Below, piece by piece: positions 44,050 to 52,046 of a stretch of 64,000 nt of DNA; the stretch's first letter is position 1; each line of letters opens with the position of its first letter. This DNA comes from JAHEJA01 sp965657215 (GTDB lineage Bacteria > Pseudomonadota > Alphaproteobacteria > Rhodobacterales > Rhodobacteraceae), in assembly GCA_965657215.1 (NCBI GenBank), contig CBFHNR010000010.1:30637-94636 (forward strand). The letters are read 5' to 3'. Under the pieces are notes generated by a model. That model had not been told where the DNA came from. It did no database searches and saw only the letters and a list, made by a program, of their open reading frames with translations. Position numbers and translations under genes: made by a program.

Positions 44050-45240
44050 ATGGGCAACCAAGTTAAACGCAGAAAAGTCTTTTACATTCCTGGGTTTTAC
44101 CCATTCCCGCCACGGCGGTACCGTGAATTATACCGCACGGAAAGCAAGCTACAGGCTGAGATTTCTGGCTATGAGATAAGCCAAGGGTCCTTGGACTTGG
44201 ATGGATTTGGATGGTCGGTTGAGGCGCGCATAGATGATGTGCACACTCAAAGTGAAATAGAAGTCCTTGTTTGGGCGGACATCGTGAAAAAATCCATGTC
44301 AAACAGCCTATTGGGAACCTATCTTAATATGATTAAGACCGCCTATATCTATATTTCAAGCGGTGTTTTGTGGGACTTATTCAAACTAAGAAAAGGGCCT
44401 GTGATTGCTGCGCTCTATCCTGTTGGGTTTCTATTGGGCCAACTGTTGATTGCGATTTTGATCGCATGGGGACTTGGGCGTCTATTAGGGACAGTTCACC
44501 CACTGGCAAGCGTTCTTGGCCTCGTCGCGATTTGGCCGGTTTTGGCATGGTTTCGCAAGATGGATGGCAAAATATTTGCCTATTATTTGATGCAAGATTA
44601 CGCGCATTCCGCCCAACATAAAGGGGCTTATCCCGCGGACTTAAAGGTCCGCTTGTCTGAGTTTGGCGACAAAATTACATCAGCCTTAGGCCAAGGTTAT
44701 GATGAAATTTTGTTCGTGGGTCATTCGTCTGGCGCGCATATGGCGGTGAGCGTTTTGGCCCAGCTGGACCGCGACGGGGCCTTTGAAGGTCAAGAGACTG
44801 AGGTTAACTTCCTCAGCCTTGGTCAAGTCGTTCCCATGGTGGCCTTTCTCCCTGAGGCGCGCGCGCTGCGCCAAGATTTGCAGCTTTTGTCGCAAAGTAC
44901 ATCCGTAACTTGGGTGGATGTGACGGCACCGGGGGATGGATGTGCCTTTGCGCTCTGTGATCCTGTCTCTGTTTGCGGAGTGGCGACACCCGATAGAACA
45001 GGGCCACTGGTAATTTCCGCAGCCTTTAGTCAGACCCTGAAACCCGAAACTTGGGCCAAATTGAAACGGCGCTATTTTAGGCTCCATTTTCAATATCTCT
45101 GTGCCTTTGATAATCCGGGATCTTATGATTATTTTCAAATCACGGCGGGTCCTCTGACCTTGAGGGATCGGTTCCAAGGGCGGCAGCCATCCAAATCACG
45201 CATCGATTACCCAGTCGCGCGTCACAGGAGCCTGCCATGA
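44050..45240 (+). CDS. Membrane-anchored alpha/beta-hydrolase-like protein of unknown function
   Basis: This 396-residue protein begins with an unusual segment RRKVFYIPGFYPFPPRRYREL. It has one or two hydrophobic helices at residues 115-165, and a GxSxG-type nucleophile elbow in ILFVGHSSGAHMAVSVLAQL near residue 225. It therefore looks like a serine esterase or lipase anchored in the membrane. The catalytic Asp and His were not placed with certainty. Its stop overlaps the P450 start (ATGA), so the two proteins are made together and may share a substrate. I recognise no named family. Confidence 0.75.
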   Translation: MGNQVKRRKVFYIPGFYPFPPRRYRELYRTESKLQAEISGYEISQGSLDLDGFGWSVEARIDDVHTQSEIEVLVWADIVKKSMSNSLLGTYLNMIKTAYIYISSGVLWDLFKLRKGPVIAALYPVGFLLGQLLIAILIAWGLGRLLGTVHPLASVLGLVAIWPVLAWFRKMDGKIFAYYLMQDYAHSAQHKGAYPADLKVRLSEFGDKITSALGQGYDEILFVGHSSGAHMAVSVLAQLDRDGAFEGQETEVNFLSLGQVVPMVAFLPEARALRQDLQLLSQSTSVTWVDVTAPGDGCAFALCDPVSVCGVATPDRTGPLVISAAFSQTLKPETWAKLKRRYFRLHFQYLCAFDNPGSYDYFQITAGPLTLRDRFQGRQPSKSRIDYPVARHRSLP

Positions 45241-46592
45241 TCCAACCCGTCAAGCCAAAGTCGCGCGCCGATAAAGTGTCCCTCTGGGGGTATATGAAAT
45301 TGTTTCGGCGCGACATTTTATCGGCGCAACCCGCGCGGCTCTATCGCGCGTGGATGGCGGAATTCAAAACGCCGTTCTTTAGGTCCTATTTGATGAACCA
45401 ACCCGAATTAGTCAAAACCGTGTTGAAAACCCGCGCAGATGATTTTCCAAAATCTGATCGCGTGGGTGAGGGGCTGCGTCCCCTGTTGGGTGAGAGTGTG
45501 TTCTTGACCAATGGTGAGACATGGAAACGTCAAAGGCGACTAATTGATCCCGCCTTTGAAGGGGGGCGATTAAAGGATACCTTTCCCGCAATGCATGCAG
45601 CGGGCCTATCCTTGTTGGATCGATTGGACGCTGGGGATCACGAGGTCGAAGAAGTGGCAAGCTACGCCGCAGCCGACGTGATTTTTCGCACACTGTTTTC
45701 AATTCCGATTGAAAACGACATGGCACATGCTGTGTTTCACGAATTCAAACGCTATCAACGGGCGCAGCCGATTTTGAACATTGCGGCCTTTGTTCAGCTC
45801 CCTAAATGGATGCCTCGGTTTCATAAATCAGATACCAAAGCGTCCGCCGCCAAGATACGCGCCTTGATTACCCAGATGACGCAAGAGCGGGCGCAGCAGT
45901 TGGAGCAGGGGCAAGCCCCTGACGATTTGGCCAGCAAAATTATGACCGCTGTAGACCCTGTGACAGGCGACAAATTTGACTGGGAAGAAATGGTTGATCA
46001 AGTAGCGATCTTTTTCCTAGCGGGCCACGAAACAAGCGCCTCTGCCTTGTCTTGGAGCCTCTATTTGATGGCGCTTTTCCCTGAGTGGCAGGAAAAAGTG
46101 GCCCAAGAGGCAACTGTTTTGACTGAGAGTGCCGATTTTTCCGTTATGGGCAAGCTCAGGGTGTCAAAGGATGTATTTCGCGAAACCTTGCGGCTTTATC
46201 CACCTGTGCCAATGATGGTGCGCAGCTGCACGCAGGCGGAACATTTCAGAGACCGCGACATTCAAGCTGGGTCGCAGGTTGTGCTCAGCCCTTGGCATTT
46301 GCATCGTCACGAGAGGCTTTGGGATAATCCCGATGGGTTTGATCCAGATCGGTGGAAAACCGAAACCGGTCGTCAATGTCAGCGCGACGCCTATATCCCG
46401 TTTTCCGCAGGCGCACGCGTGTGCCCCGGTGCCGGGTTTGCGATGATTGAAGGGCCGCTGCTGTTGTCGATGATCCTTAAAGAGTTTCGTGTGAGTTTTG
46501 CAAGCGACGCGCGCCCCGTTCCTGTGGCGCATCTGACTGTGCGATCCGAAAATGGGATTCACCTAAGGCTTGAGCGTCGCGTGGGATCGTAA
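45237..46592 (+). CDS. Cytochrome P450
   Basis: This 451-residue P450 has the I-helix oxygen-binding FFLAGHETSASALSW, the K-helix ExxR in KDVFRETLRLYPPVPMMVR, and the heme Cys in PFSAGARVCPGAGFAMIEG. The sequence pattern recalls bacterial P450s related to eukaryotic microsomal forms, many of them fatty-acid hydroxylases. There is no N-terminal membrane anchor. It overlaps the esterase-like gene by 4 bp. No ferredoxin or reductase gene is near, so redox partners come from elsewhere. The substrate is unknown. Confidence 0.93.
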   Translation: MIQPVKPKSRADKVSLWGYMKLFRRDILSAQPARLYRAWMAEFKTPFFRSYLMNQPELVKTVLKTRADDFPKSDRVGEGLRPLLGESVFLTNGETWKRQRRLIDPAFEGGRLKDTFPAMHAAGLSLLDRLDAGDHEVEEVASYAAADVIFRTLFSIPIENDMAHAVFHEFKRYQRAQPILNIAAFVQLPKWMPRFHKSDTKASAAKIRALITQMTQERAQQLEQGQAPDDLASKIMTAVDPVTGDKFDWEEMVDQVAIFFLAGHETSASALSWSLYLMALFPEWQEKVAQEATVLTESADFSVMGKLRVSKDVFRETLRLYPPVPMMVRSCTQAEHFRDRDIQAGSQVVLSPWHLHRHERLWDNPDGFDPDRWKTETGRQCQRDAYIPFSAGARVCPGAGFAMIEGPLLLSMILKEFRVSFASDARPVPVAHLTVRSENGIHLRLERRVGS

Positions 46593-46600
46593 AGGGAGCA

Positions 46601-46637
46601 CCGCCTTCGGCGAGAGTATTTTTTACAAAGATGAAGA
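46601..46637 (+). repeat. Dispersed hairpin-GAGNATATTT element, copy 6
   Basis: CGCC-TTC-GGCG followed by AGAGTATTTTTTACAAAGATGAAG. It sits in the convergent gap between the P450 and RHH genes and overlaps the last codons of the RHH gene, whose C-terminal residues SSSL it encodes in part. Confidence 0.75.
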
Positions 46638-46868
46638 GGTATCCGCCACTTTGTCCATGTAGTATTTAAGGACAAAGTCGCGGATCGCGGAAGCGAGGCC
46701 TTCGGCTTCGGGGTCTCGTGTTAGATCAATTTCGATGGCTAATTGATTGATTGATTTTCCTTCTTTTTGACCGATATCGCAAAAGGCGGCCCAGAACCGA
46801 TCCTCAAGGGTGACGCTTGTTCTATGACCTTGAAGGGTCAGGGAGCGTTTTTTGGGACGGAGGCTCAT
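46623..46868 (-). CDS. Ribbon-helix-helix domain protein
   Basis: This 81-residue protein has a single RHH_4-type fold: basic RPKKRSLTLQGHRTSVTLEDRFW, followed by DIGQKEGKSINQLAIEIDL. The family is found next to fumC and DUF4169 in Rhodobacterales, where it may act as a small DNA-binding regulator or partner protein; targets are unknown. The start overlaps the DUF4169 stop (ATGA). The last codons lie inside the dispersed element. Confidence 0.85.
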   Translation of the reverse strand: MSLRPKKRSLTLQGHRTSVTLEDRFWAAFCDIGQKEGKSINQLAIEIDLTRDPEAEGLASAIRDFVLKYYMDKVADTSSSL

Positions 46869-47041
46869 TCTTCTTTCTTTACTCCGTCTAAGCGGCGCTC
46901 TTGAATGGTTTTGAGTTTTGTTGCTTGGGTCTTGACGGATTTCGAGAGGCCGAATTTGGCCACATTTTCCTCAGCGCGCGCTTTTTTATCGGCGCGCGCC
47001 TTGGCTTTTCTAAACCGGTTGAGATTAACCGGCGTTGACAT
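46865..47041 (-). CDS. DUF4169 family small protein
   Basis: This 58-residue frame opens MSTPVNLNRFRKAKARADKK and continues as a highly charged, Lys/Arg/Ala-rich helix to KKEE. This matches the DUF4169 family of short alphaproteobacterial proteins, whose function is unknown. Its start overlaps the fumC stop codon (TAATG) and its stop overlaps the start of the RHH gene (ATGA). Both overlaps argue strongly that it is translated in one coupled unit. Confidence 0.85.
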   Translation of the reverse strand: MSTPVNLNRFRKAKARADKKARAEENVAKFGLSKSVKTQATKLKTIQERRLDGVKKEE

Positions 47042-48432
47042 TATTTCGGGCCAACCATGTTTTCGGGGCGCACAACGCGTTCAAAGGTGTCTTCGTCCAC
47101 GAAGCCCAAGGCGATGGCCTCTTCCTTAAGCGTTGTTTTGTTTTTATGCGCCGTTTTGGCGACCTTTGTGGCATTGTCATAGCCAATGGTTGGCGCCAGC
47201 GCTGTAACCAACATCAAGCTTTCGCGCATCAGTTTTTCGATCCGATCCTTGTCCGCTTGGAGGCCATCCACCAAGTTATCGGTGAAGGCAGAACAGGCAT
47301 CGCCCAAAAGCTGCATAGATTGCAATACGTTATAGGCCATCATTGGTTTGTAGACGTTCAATTCAAAATGACCCTGTGATCCCGCAAAGCCAACAGCGGC
47401 GTCATTGCCGATCACATGAGCGCAGACCTGTGTCATCGCTTCGCATTGCGTTGGGTTCACTTTGCCCGGCATGATCGAGCTTCCTGGTTCGTTTTCTGGA
47501 AGGATCAATTCACCAAGGCCGCAGCGGGGGCCTGATCCCAAAAGGCGGATGTCATTGGCGATTTTGAATAGGCTTGCCGCAACTGTTTTCAAGCTTCCTG
47601 AGATTTCGACCATGGCGTCATGGGCGGCCAATGCTTCGAATTTGTTGGGGGCTGTGACAAAGGGCAGGCCAGTGATCTCGGCCATATTCGCCGCAACAGT
47701 TGTGTCCCAACCCGGCGATGTGTTCAGGCCTGTTCCCACGGCTGTTCCACCTTGGGCCAGTTCATAGATATCGGCGAGCGAGGCTTTCACCCGCTTGATG
47801 CCCATTTTGACCTGATGCGCGTAGCCAGAGAATTCCTGTGATAATGTCAGCGGGGTCGCATCCTGTGTATGTGTGCGACCGATTTTGATGATGCCATCGA
47901 ATTCTTGGATTTTTGTTTCCAATGCGGCGTGCAATTTTTCCAATCCTGGGATCAAAACATCGCGTGCGGTCATCGCGGTGGCAATATGCATCGCCGTGGG
48001 GAAGGTGTCGTTTGAGGATTGACCCATATTGCAGTGATCATTGGGGTGAACAGGATCTTTGGACCCGATAACGCCGCCCATGATTTCAATCGCGCGGTTG
48101 GCAATGACTTCATTCGCGTTCATGTTGGATTGTGTCCCAGAGCCCGTTTGCCAAACGACCAAGGGGAAGTTGTCGTCAAATTTTCCCGCAACCACTTCGC
48201 TAGCGGCTTGGATGATGGCATCTCCGCGCTCTTTGTCCAATTTGCCGGCGGCAAGGTTGGCTTGGGCGCAGGCTTGTTTGATGACGCCGAGGGCGCGCAC
48301 GATGGCGATTGGCTGCTTTTCCCAGCCGATGGGGAAGTTCATGATAGAGCGCTGTGTTTGCGCGCCCCAATATTTGTCAGCTGGAACCTCTAAAGGGCCA
48401 AAGCTATCTGTTTCGGTGCGCGTTTGTGACAT
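47041..48432 (-). CDS. fumC: Class II fumarate hydratase FumC
   Basis: This 463-residue enzyme shows the class II signature GSSIMPGKVNPTQCEAMTQV, the catalytic-His region NMGQSSNDTFPTAMH, and GRTHTQDATPLTLSQEFSGY. It interconverts fumarate and malate in the TCA cycle as a homotetramer without an iron-sulfur cluster. It is the first gene of the leftward unit fumC-DUF4169-RHH. No internal stop or frameshift is seen. Confidence 0.97.
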   Translation of the reverse strand: MSQTRTETDSFGPLEVPADKYWGAQTQRSIMNFPIGWEKQPIAIVRALGVIKQACAQANLAAGKLDKERGDAIIQAASEVVAGKFDDNFPLVVWQTGSGTQSNMNANEVIANRAIEIMGGVIGSKDPVHPNDHCNMGQSSNDTFPTAMHIATAMTARDVLIPGLEKLHAALETKIQEFDGIIKIGRTHTQDATPLTLSQEFSGYAHQVKMGIKRVKASLADIYELAQGGTAVGTGLNTSPGWDTTVAANMAEITGLPFVTAPNKFEALAAHDAMVEISGSLKTVAASLFKIANDIRLLGSGPRCGLGELILPENEPGSSIMPGKVNPTQCEAMTQVCAHVIGNDAAVGFAGSQGHFELNVYKPMMAYNVLQSMQLLGDACSAFTDNLVDGLQADKDRIEKLMRESLMLVTALAPTIGYDNATKVAKTAHKNKTTLKEEAIALGFVDEDTFERVVRPENMVGPK

Positions 48433-48528
48433 CTGGATCTCCGTTCGTATACTGTTGCATGCCGTTTACTCAAAGCAACGGGGCAAATCAATTGTCCATT
48501 CGCATTAAAACGATCATTTGAGGCCGCT

Positions 48529-48984
48529 TTACGATTTGCGAAAACTATCCAAGCTGACAACGTCTCCTTGTTTCGGAGCGTCTTCTTCTTCTACGTGGTC
48601 ATCCTCCTCGTCCTCAGACAGATCCTCGATCTCTGTGCTTTCAAAGCGGAGACCGAATTCAACAGAGGGATCAACAAAGGTTAAGATGGCGTCATAGGGA
48701 ATATAAAGCGGTTCTGGTTGATCGCCAAAATTAAGCGTCACGGCGAAACCCGCGTCTTGGACATCAAGGCCGTCATACCAATGTTGCATCACAACAGTGA
48801 TGTCCTCAGGATAGCGATCCTTGAGCCAAGAGGCGATTTGCAATTCGGGATGCGTTGTGTCGACTGTGATAAAGAAATGGTGATTACCAGGAAGCCCATC
48901 TTTGACCACACCCTCAAGCACGTCTTTGATAAGTCCGCGCATGGCATTATGCATTAGGGTTCCGTAGTCAATTTTGTCTGGCAT
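48529..48984 (-). CDS. sspB: ClpXP adaptor SspB (alphaproteobacterial type)
   Basis: This 151-residue protein has the SspB core (GNHHFFITVDTTHPELQIASW; YPEDITVVMQHWYDGLDV; VTLNFGDQPEPLYIPYDAI). A disordered acidic linker (EDLSEDEEDDHVEEED) leads to a C-terminal ClpX-tethering peptide, VVSLDSFRKS. SspB hands ssrA-tagged proteins to ClpXP. The ssrA gene for the tag begins on the same strand less than 500 bp upstream, so adaptor and tag are encoded side by side. Confidence 0.93.
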   Translation of the reverse strand: MPDKIDYGTLMHNAMRGLIKDVLEGVVKDGLPGNHHFFITVDTTHPELQIASWLKDRYPEDITVVMQHWYDGLDVQDAGFAVTLNFGDQPEPLYIPYDAILTFVDPSVEFGLRFESTEIEDLSEDEEDDHVEEEDAPKQGDVVSLDSFRKS

Positions 48985-49082
48985 CTGATGTCCTCGTTTT
49001 TTTCACGTTTAGCATACGCCTTAATTCTCAAAGCGAAAGAGGCAAAGATGGGTGAAGCGTAAAAAATAACAAAGAAAGGTAG

Positions 49083-49395
49083 TGGAGGTATTCTGTTGCC
49101 AGGAACCTCCGGAACCCCGCCTATCGCGGCTAGGCAATAGGGCTTAAGATTTCAGTATCTCCGACCGCTTACGCGGCCATTGCTACTGGAGCACGATTGT
49201 CATTTGCAATTGTACAGTTTTCGCCGGTAACGGTGGCAGACAGCCGAAACAAAGCTAACATCTTTAGACGTTCGTCGATCCTATTTCGACCCCAAGACCG
49301 CCAAATGAACGGGTTATGGTGGAGTCGCCGGGTACCGCCCCCGGGTCCGATCCGCTTATTACATGCGCGTTTATGTTCATAGTCCCGAGGGACGA
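49083..49395 (-). ncRNA. ssrA: tmRNA gene ssrA, permuted two-piece form
   Basis: On the minus strand the acceptor piece comes first, ending CGACTCCACCA at 49317. A 23-nt spacer follows (49316-49294), and the coding piece starts GGGGTCGAAATAGG at 49293. GGGGTCG pairs with CGACTCC to form the acceptor stem between the two RNA pieces. The resume codon GCA is at 49207-49205 and the tag reads ANDNRAPVAMAA, then TAA (49171-49169). The coding piece ends near the stem GGAGGT/ACCTCC at 49110-49084. This is the circularly permuted arrangement of alphaproteobacteria: tmRNA rescues stalled ribosomes and marks the products for proteolysis. Exact outer ends are approximate. Confidence 0.95.
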
Positions 49396-49773
49396 TTTAC
49401 ATATAAGAGTGATTGAAAGGGATGTGAAGGGGGCAATTGAGCAGGCAAGGTAATTTGCCTGCTCAAAACGTGTTATCTACTGCCCGTATAAAGGTGCAAA
49501 GACCTTGTGCGTTAAATGCCACAGCGTCATATGAAAATTTGAGCTTCCATCAGGTGCAATCCCCAAATTTCCGTCCACTGATTGATACAATGGGTTGCTG
49601 TACATAACTGTAGACATGACTATTTTGACCGACACCGTTTACTTTTGTTCCTACTACAAAGCCTTCGGTGTGATATGGAGGGACTTGTCCGTTTTTGTAA
49701 AAATCTCAATTTTTGTATTTGGTTGGTTAAAGCTTTTATCAAAGCCTTGATGGCTCGACGCGATCTATTGTAC
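49396..49773. other. 378-bp gap upstream of ssrA with a hairpin and gene debris
   Basis: It holds a long hairpin GAGCAGGCAA/TTTGCCTGCTC (49439-49464) without a T-run, the minus-strand gene remnant described separately, and AT-rich sequence that should include the ssrA promoter. No intact gene was found. Confidence 0.5.
49477..49708 (-). pseudogene. Possible gene remnant of unknown family
   Basis: Two minus-strand frames each read like protein over adjacent stretches. One gives KNGQVPPYHTEGFVVGTKVN and then GVGQNSHVYSY, bounded by stop codons. The next frame gives NPLYQSVDGNLGIAPDGSS and NFHMTLWHLTHKVFAPLYGQ, ending at TAG 49477. A single frameshift near 49605 would join them. This suggests the decayed 3' end of a gene. 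The second part alone could be a 46-codon ORF starting at ATG TCT. I do not recognise the family. Confidence 0.33.
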
Positions 49774-50505
49774 TCAAGATGTCCGTGACCGATCCGCCAG
49801 AACCTTGGCCGCCAGCTGGATTGAGTAGTCTGCCAATTGTGTCAGGCTGTCTTCGGCCAATTTGTTGTCTTGGGTCTCCAATGAGGTGATCAATGATGCG
49901 TGCAAGCTAATAATTTTGGCGCGTGAGCGGGCGGTGAAGGTGATCATGTTCATCAGCGGTTGCATGGCTTCCACGGCGCCAGTGAGCTGATAGGACAGCA
50001 CAGGGTTTTGGGCGCAATCCACGAAAGCGCGGTGAAAGGCGACGTCGGAGGCGCACCAATCTTCGTCGCTGAGGTCAGGGGAGGTTTGGATATGCAGCTC
50101 GCGGCGCATCACGCTGAGTTCGGTTTCTGTGCGACGCGCGCAGGCCAGAGGCGCACAGGCGCGTTCCATCGCAAAGCGGGCCTCGCAGGCAACATCAATG
50201 TTAATGTCGTTCATAGACAGCAAGAGCGTCGATGTCGTTATGTTTTGCCTATAGGCGTCAGGGTAGCTGAGCTTGTTCACAAAAGCCCCGCCAAAGGCGC
50301 CGCGCTGCGTGCGAATGAGCGATTGCGCGGCGAGGCGTTTCAAGGCCTCGCGCACCGTTGAGCGAGAGACAGAAAATTGATCCGCCAGTTCCGCCTCAGA
50401 GGGCAGGCGTTCGTTGACAATCAATCGCCCATCCACGATGGCATCGCGAATATCCGAGGCGATTTGAGCCGAAAGATCCGTTGCGTCATTTTGTGCTTTT
50501 TTCAT
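49774..50505 (-). CDS. FadR-type GntR transcriptional regulator
   Basis: This 243-residue regulator has an N-terminal winged helix (IVNERLPSEAELADQFSVSRS, then TVREALKRLAAQSLIRTQRG) and an all-helical FCD ligand-binding domain (residues 95-235) with His and Asp residues for a metal (DEDWCASDVAFHRAFVDCAQN holds part of it). FadR-subfamily regulators respond to carboxylic acids. It is divergent from DUF2182-DUF1326-dmdA-acuI, with a strong operator in the 59-bp gap. A GntR gene next to dmdA is usual in roseobacters, so control of DMSP breakdown is likely. Confidence 0.9.
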   Translation of the reverse strand: MKKAQNDATDLSAQIASDIRDAIVDGRLIVNERLPSEAELADQFSVSRSTVREALKRLAAQSLIRTQRGAFGGAFVNKLSYPDAYRQNITTSTLLLSMNDINIDVACEARFAMERACAPLACARRTETELSVMRRELHIQTSPDLSDEDWCASDVAFHRAFVDCAQNPVLSYQLTGAVEAMQPLMNMITFTARSRAKIISLHASLITSLETQDNKLAEDSLTQLADYSIQLAAKVLADRSRTS

Positions 50506-50531
50506 TTGTCAGACAATTAAAAGTCTGACAT
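50506..50531. promoter_or_regulatory. GntR/FadR-type operator
   Basis: A perfect inverted repeat TGTCAGAC-N8-GTCTGACA covers 50507-50530. TTGTCAGACAA (50506-50516) fits the FadR-family consensus TNGTNNNACNA exactly, and AAGTCTGACAT (50521-50531) keeps the GTNNNAC core, centred 15 bp away. The site touches the regulator start codon. Confidence 0.72.
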
Positions 50532-50564
50532 TTAAAAAGCAAGTAAAAACATGGAATCGCAGAG

Positions 50565-51326
50565 ATGGTTTCTCATACTGTACGAAAAATGACTGGACGC
50601 CACTGGCTTGCATTTTTTGCAGCTATCCTTGTTGCGTGGTCATTGCTCTATATGATGGCCGTTCCAGATGAGTTGCGTCAGTTCTCCAAAATTTACGGGG
50701 CTGAGTTTTGGATTGCTCTGTGCACGGTTACGCCAGATGCCGCGGGATTTGGCCGTATCTTTTTGATGTGGGTTTTGATGTCAGGGGCGATGATGGCGCC
50801 AACCGCATTGCCTGCCTTCGCCACGTATGAGGAGTTGGGGTACAACGTCGAAACAACGTTTTGGAAGCTTGTCGCAGGCTATCTCGTTGTTTGGGTTGGA
50901 TATTCCTTTATCGCGGCGGGTGTTCAGCTTGCTCTGTTTTCGGGCGGTCTAATTTCTGCCCTTGGGGATAGCCAATCAACGTTCCTCTCTGTTGCGTTGC
51001 TCAGCTTGGCCGGGATCTATCAGTTTTCCCCCCTCAAAGAAGCCTGCCTCAGCAAATGCCGCCAGCCTTTGACGTTTTTCATGCAATATTTCGACGAAGG
51101 CCCTTGGCGCAATGGGCTTCGCTTGGGATTGGTGTGTTTGGGATGTTGCTGGGCACTGATGCTCTTGGCCTTTGTCGGGGGTGTCATGAATTTGGCCTTT
51201 ATGGCCTTGGCAACCGTTATTATGGTTCTCGAAAAAATGCCCGATATTGGGCGTTATATTACCCGACCCTTGGGCGTTGTCCTTTTGGGTTGGGCTGCAA
51301 GTCTCGTCTTTTTAAATTTTTTCTAA
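50565..51326 (+). CDS. DUF2182 integral membrane protein
   Basis: This 253-residue protein has about seven membrane helices. It carries the DUF2182 marks: a Met-rich WVLMSGAMMAPTALPAF in an early helix and FSPLKEACLSKCRQPLTFF with two Cys. The family is annotated as a predicted metal-binding membrane protein; its function is unsettled. It is the first gene divergent from the GntR regulator and is followed 10 bp later by the DUF1326 gene, then dmdA, which suggests a shared promoter under the GntR operator. Confidence 0.88.
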   Translation: MVSHTVRKMTGRHWLAFFAAILVAWSLLYMMAVPDELRQFSKIYGAEFWIALCTVTPDAAGFGRIFLMWVLMSGAMMAPTALPAFATYEELGYNVETTFWKLVAGYLVVWVGYSFIAAGVQLALFSGGLISALGDSQSTFLSVALLSLAGIYQFSPLKEACLSKCRQPLTFFMQYFDEGPWRNGLRLGLVCLGCCWALMLLAFVGGVMNLAFMALATVIMVLEKMPDIGRYITRPLGVVLLGWAASLVFLNFF

Positions 51327-51336
51327 GGAGGAAAAA

Positions 51337-52020
51337 ATGGCTAGTGATCGTTTAGAAGTTGCTGAAAAATTGGATAGTCGTCATCCAGCAGCAGAGCGCA
51401 AAGACCCCGGTTTGACCCCATGGGCAATCAAGGGTGAATTGATCTTGAACTGTAACTGTACAGTATTCTGCCCTTGCGTGATTTCCCTTGGAAAGCATGC
51501 TCCAACAGAGGGCTATTGTCAGGCATGGTCCGGCATTCGTATTGACGAAGGTCACTATGGCGACGAAGATCTCAGCGGTTTGAACGTTGGTTTGGTTCTG
51601 GAAATTCCGGGCCTTATGGCACGTGGTAACTGGAAAGCGGCGGCCTATATCGATGAACGCGCCTCACACGCAGCGTTCGATGCTTTGATCAAGATTTTCA
51701 GCGGTCAGGCCAAAGGCACAACAGGTTTGTTCAAAGTGTTGGTCTCTGAATTCCTAAGCGCAGAACGGGCTCCTGTTGAATTCACGACCGAAGGCAATGC
51801 ACGCCGCTTGATGGTTGGCAAAACCATTCAAGGCGAAATCGTTCCTGTTCCAGGCAATGGCGGCAAAGACATCGTTGTGACCAATTCCGAATATTGGATG
51901 GGACCAGATATCACTGTGGCCACCGCGACCCAAGGTCGTGTGCGTGCGCATGGTCGTGTGTGGGATTTTGACGGGCGTTCCGCTGAAATCTGTCAGATCG
52001 ATTGGAAAGGTCCGCGCTAA
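51337..52020 (+). CDS. DUF1326 domain protein
   Basis: This 227-residue protein has its single conserved Cys cluster near residue 31, LNCNCTVFCPCVISLGKHAP, which looks like a soft-metal (copper) binding site, followed by a beta-rich body. It has a very strong ribosome binding site (AAGGAGG) 6 bp before the ATG. DUF1326 and DUF2182 proteins often occur as neighbours, as here, so they probably work together. Their presence upstream of dmdA and acuI ties them by position to DMSP metabolism, with no known mechanism. Confidence 0.88.
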   Translation: MASDRLEVAEKLDSRHPAAERKDPGLTPWAIKGELILNCNCTVFCPCVISLGKHAPTEGYCQAWSGIRIDEGHYGDEDLSGLNVGLVLEIPGLMARGNWKAAAYIDERASHAAFDALIKIFSGQAKGTTGLFKVLVSEFLSAERAPVEFTTEGNARRLMVGKTIQGEIVPVPGNGGKDIVVTNSEYWMGPDITVATATQGRVRAHGRVWDFDGRSAEICQIDWKGPR

Positions 52021-52046
52021 GGCGCGCTAACTCAGGAGTATTGGCA

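Noticed and set aside
49582..49788. Plus-strand 68-codon frame upstream of the GntR gene
   Set aside because: It has no ribosome binding site or family resemblance, and it runs opposite a better minus-strand remnant and into the GntR gene.
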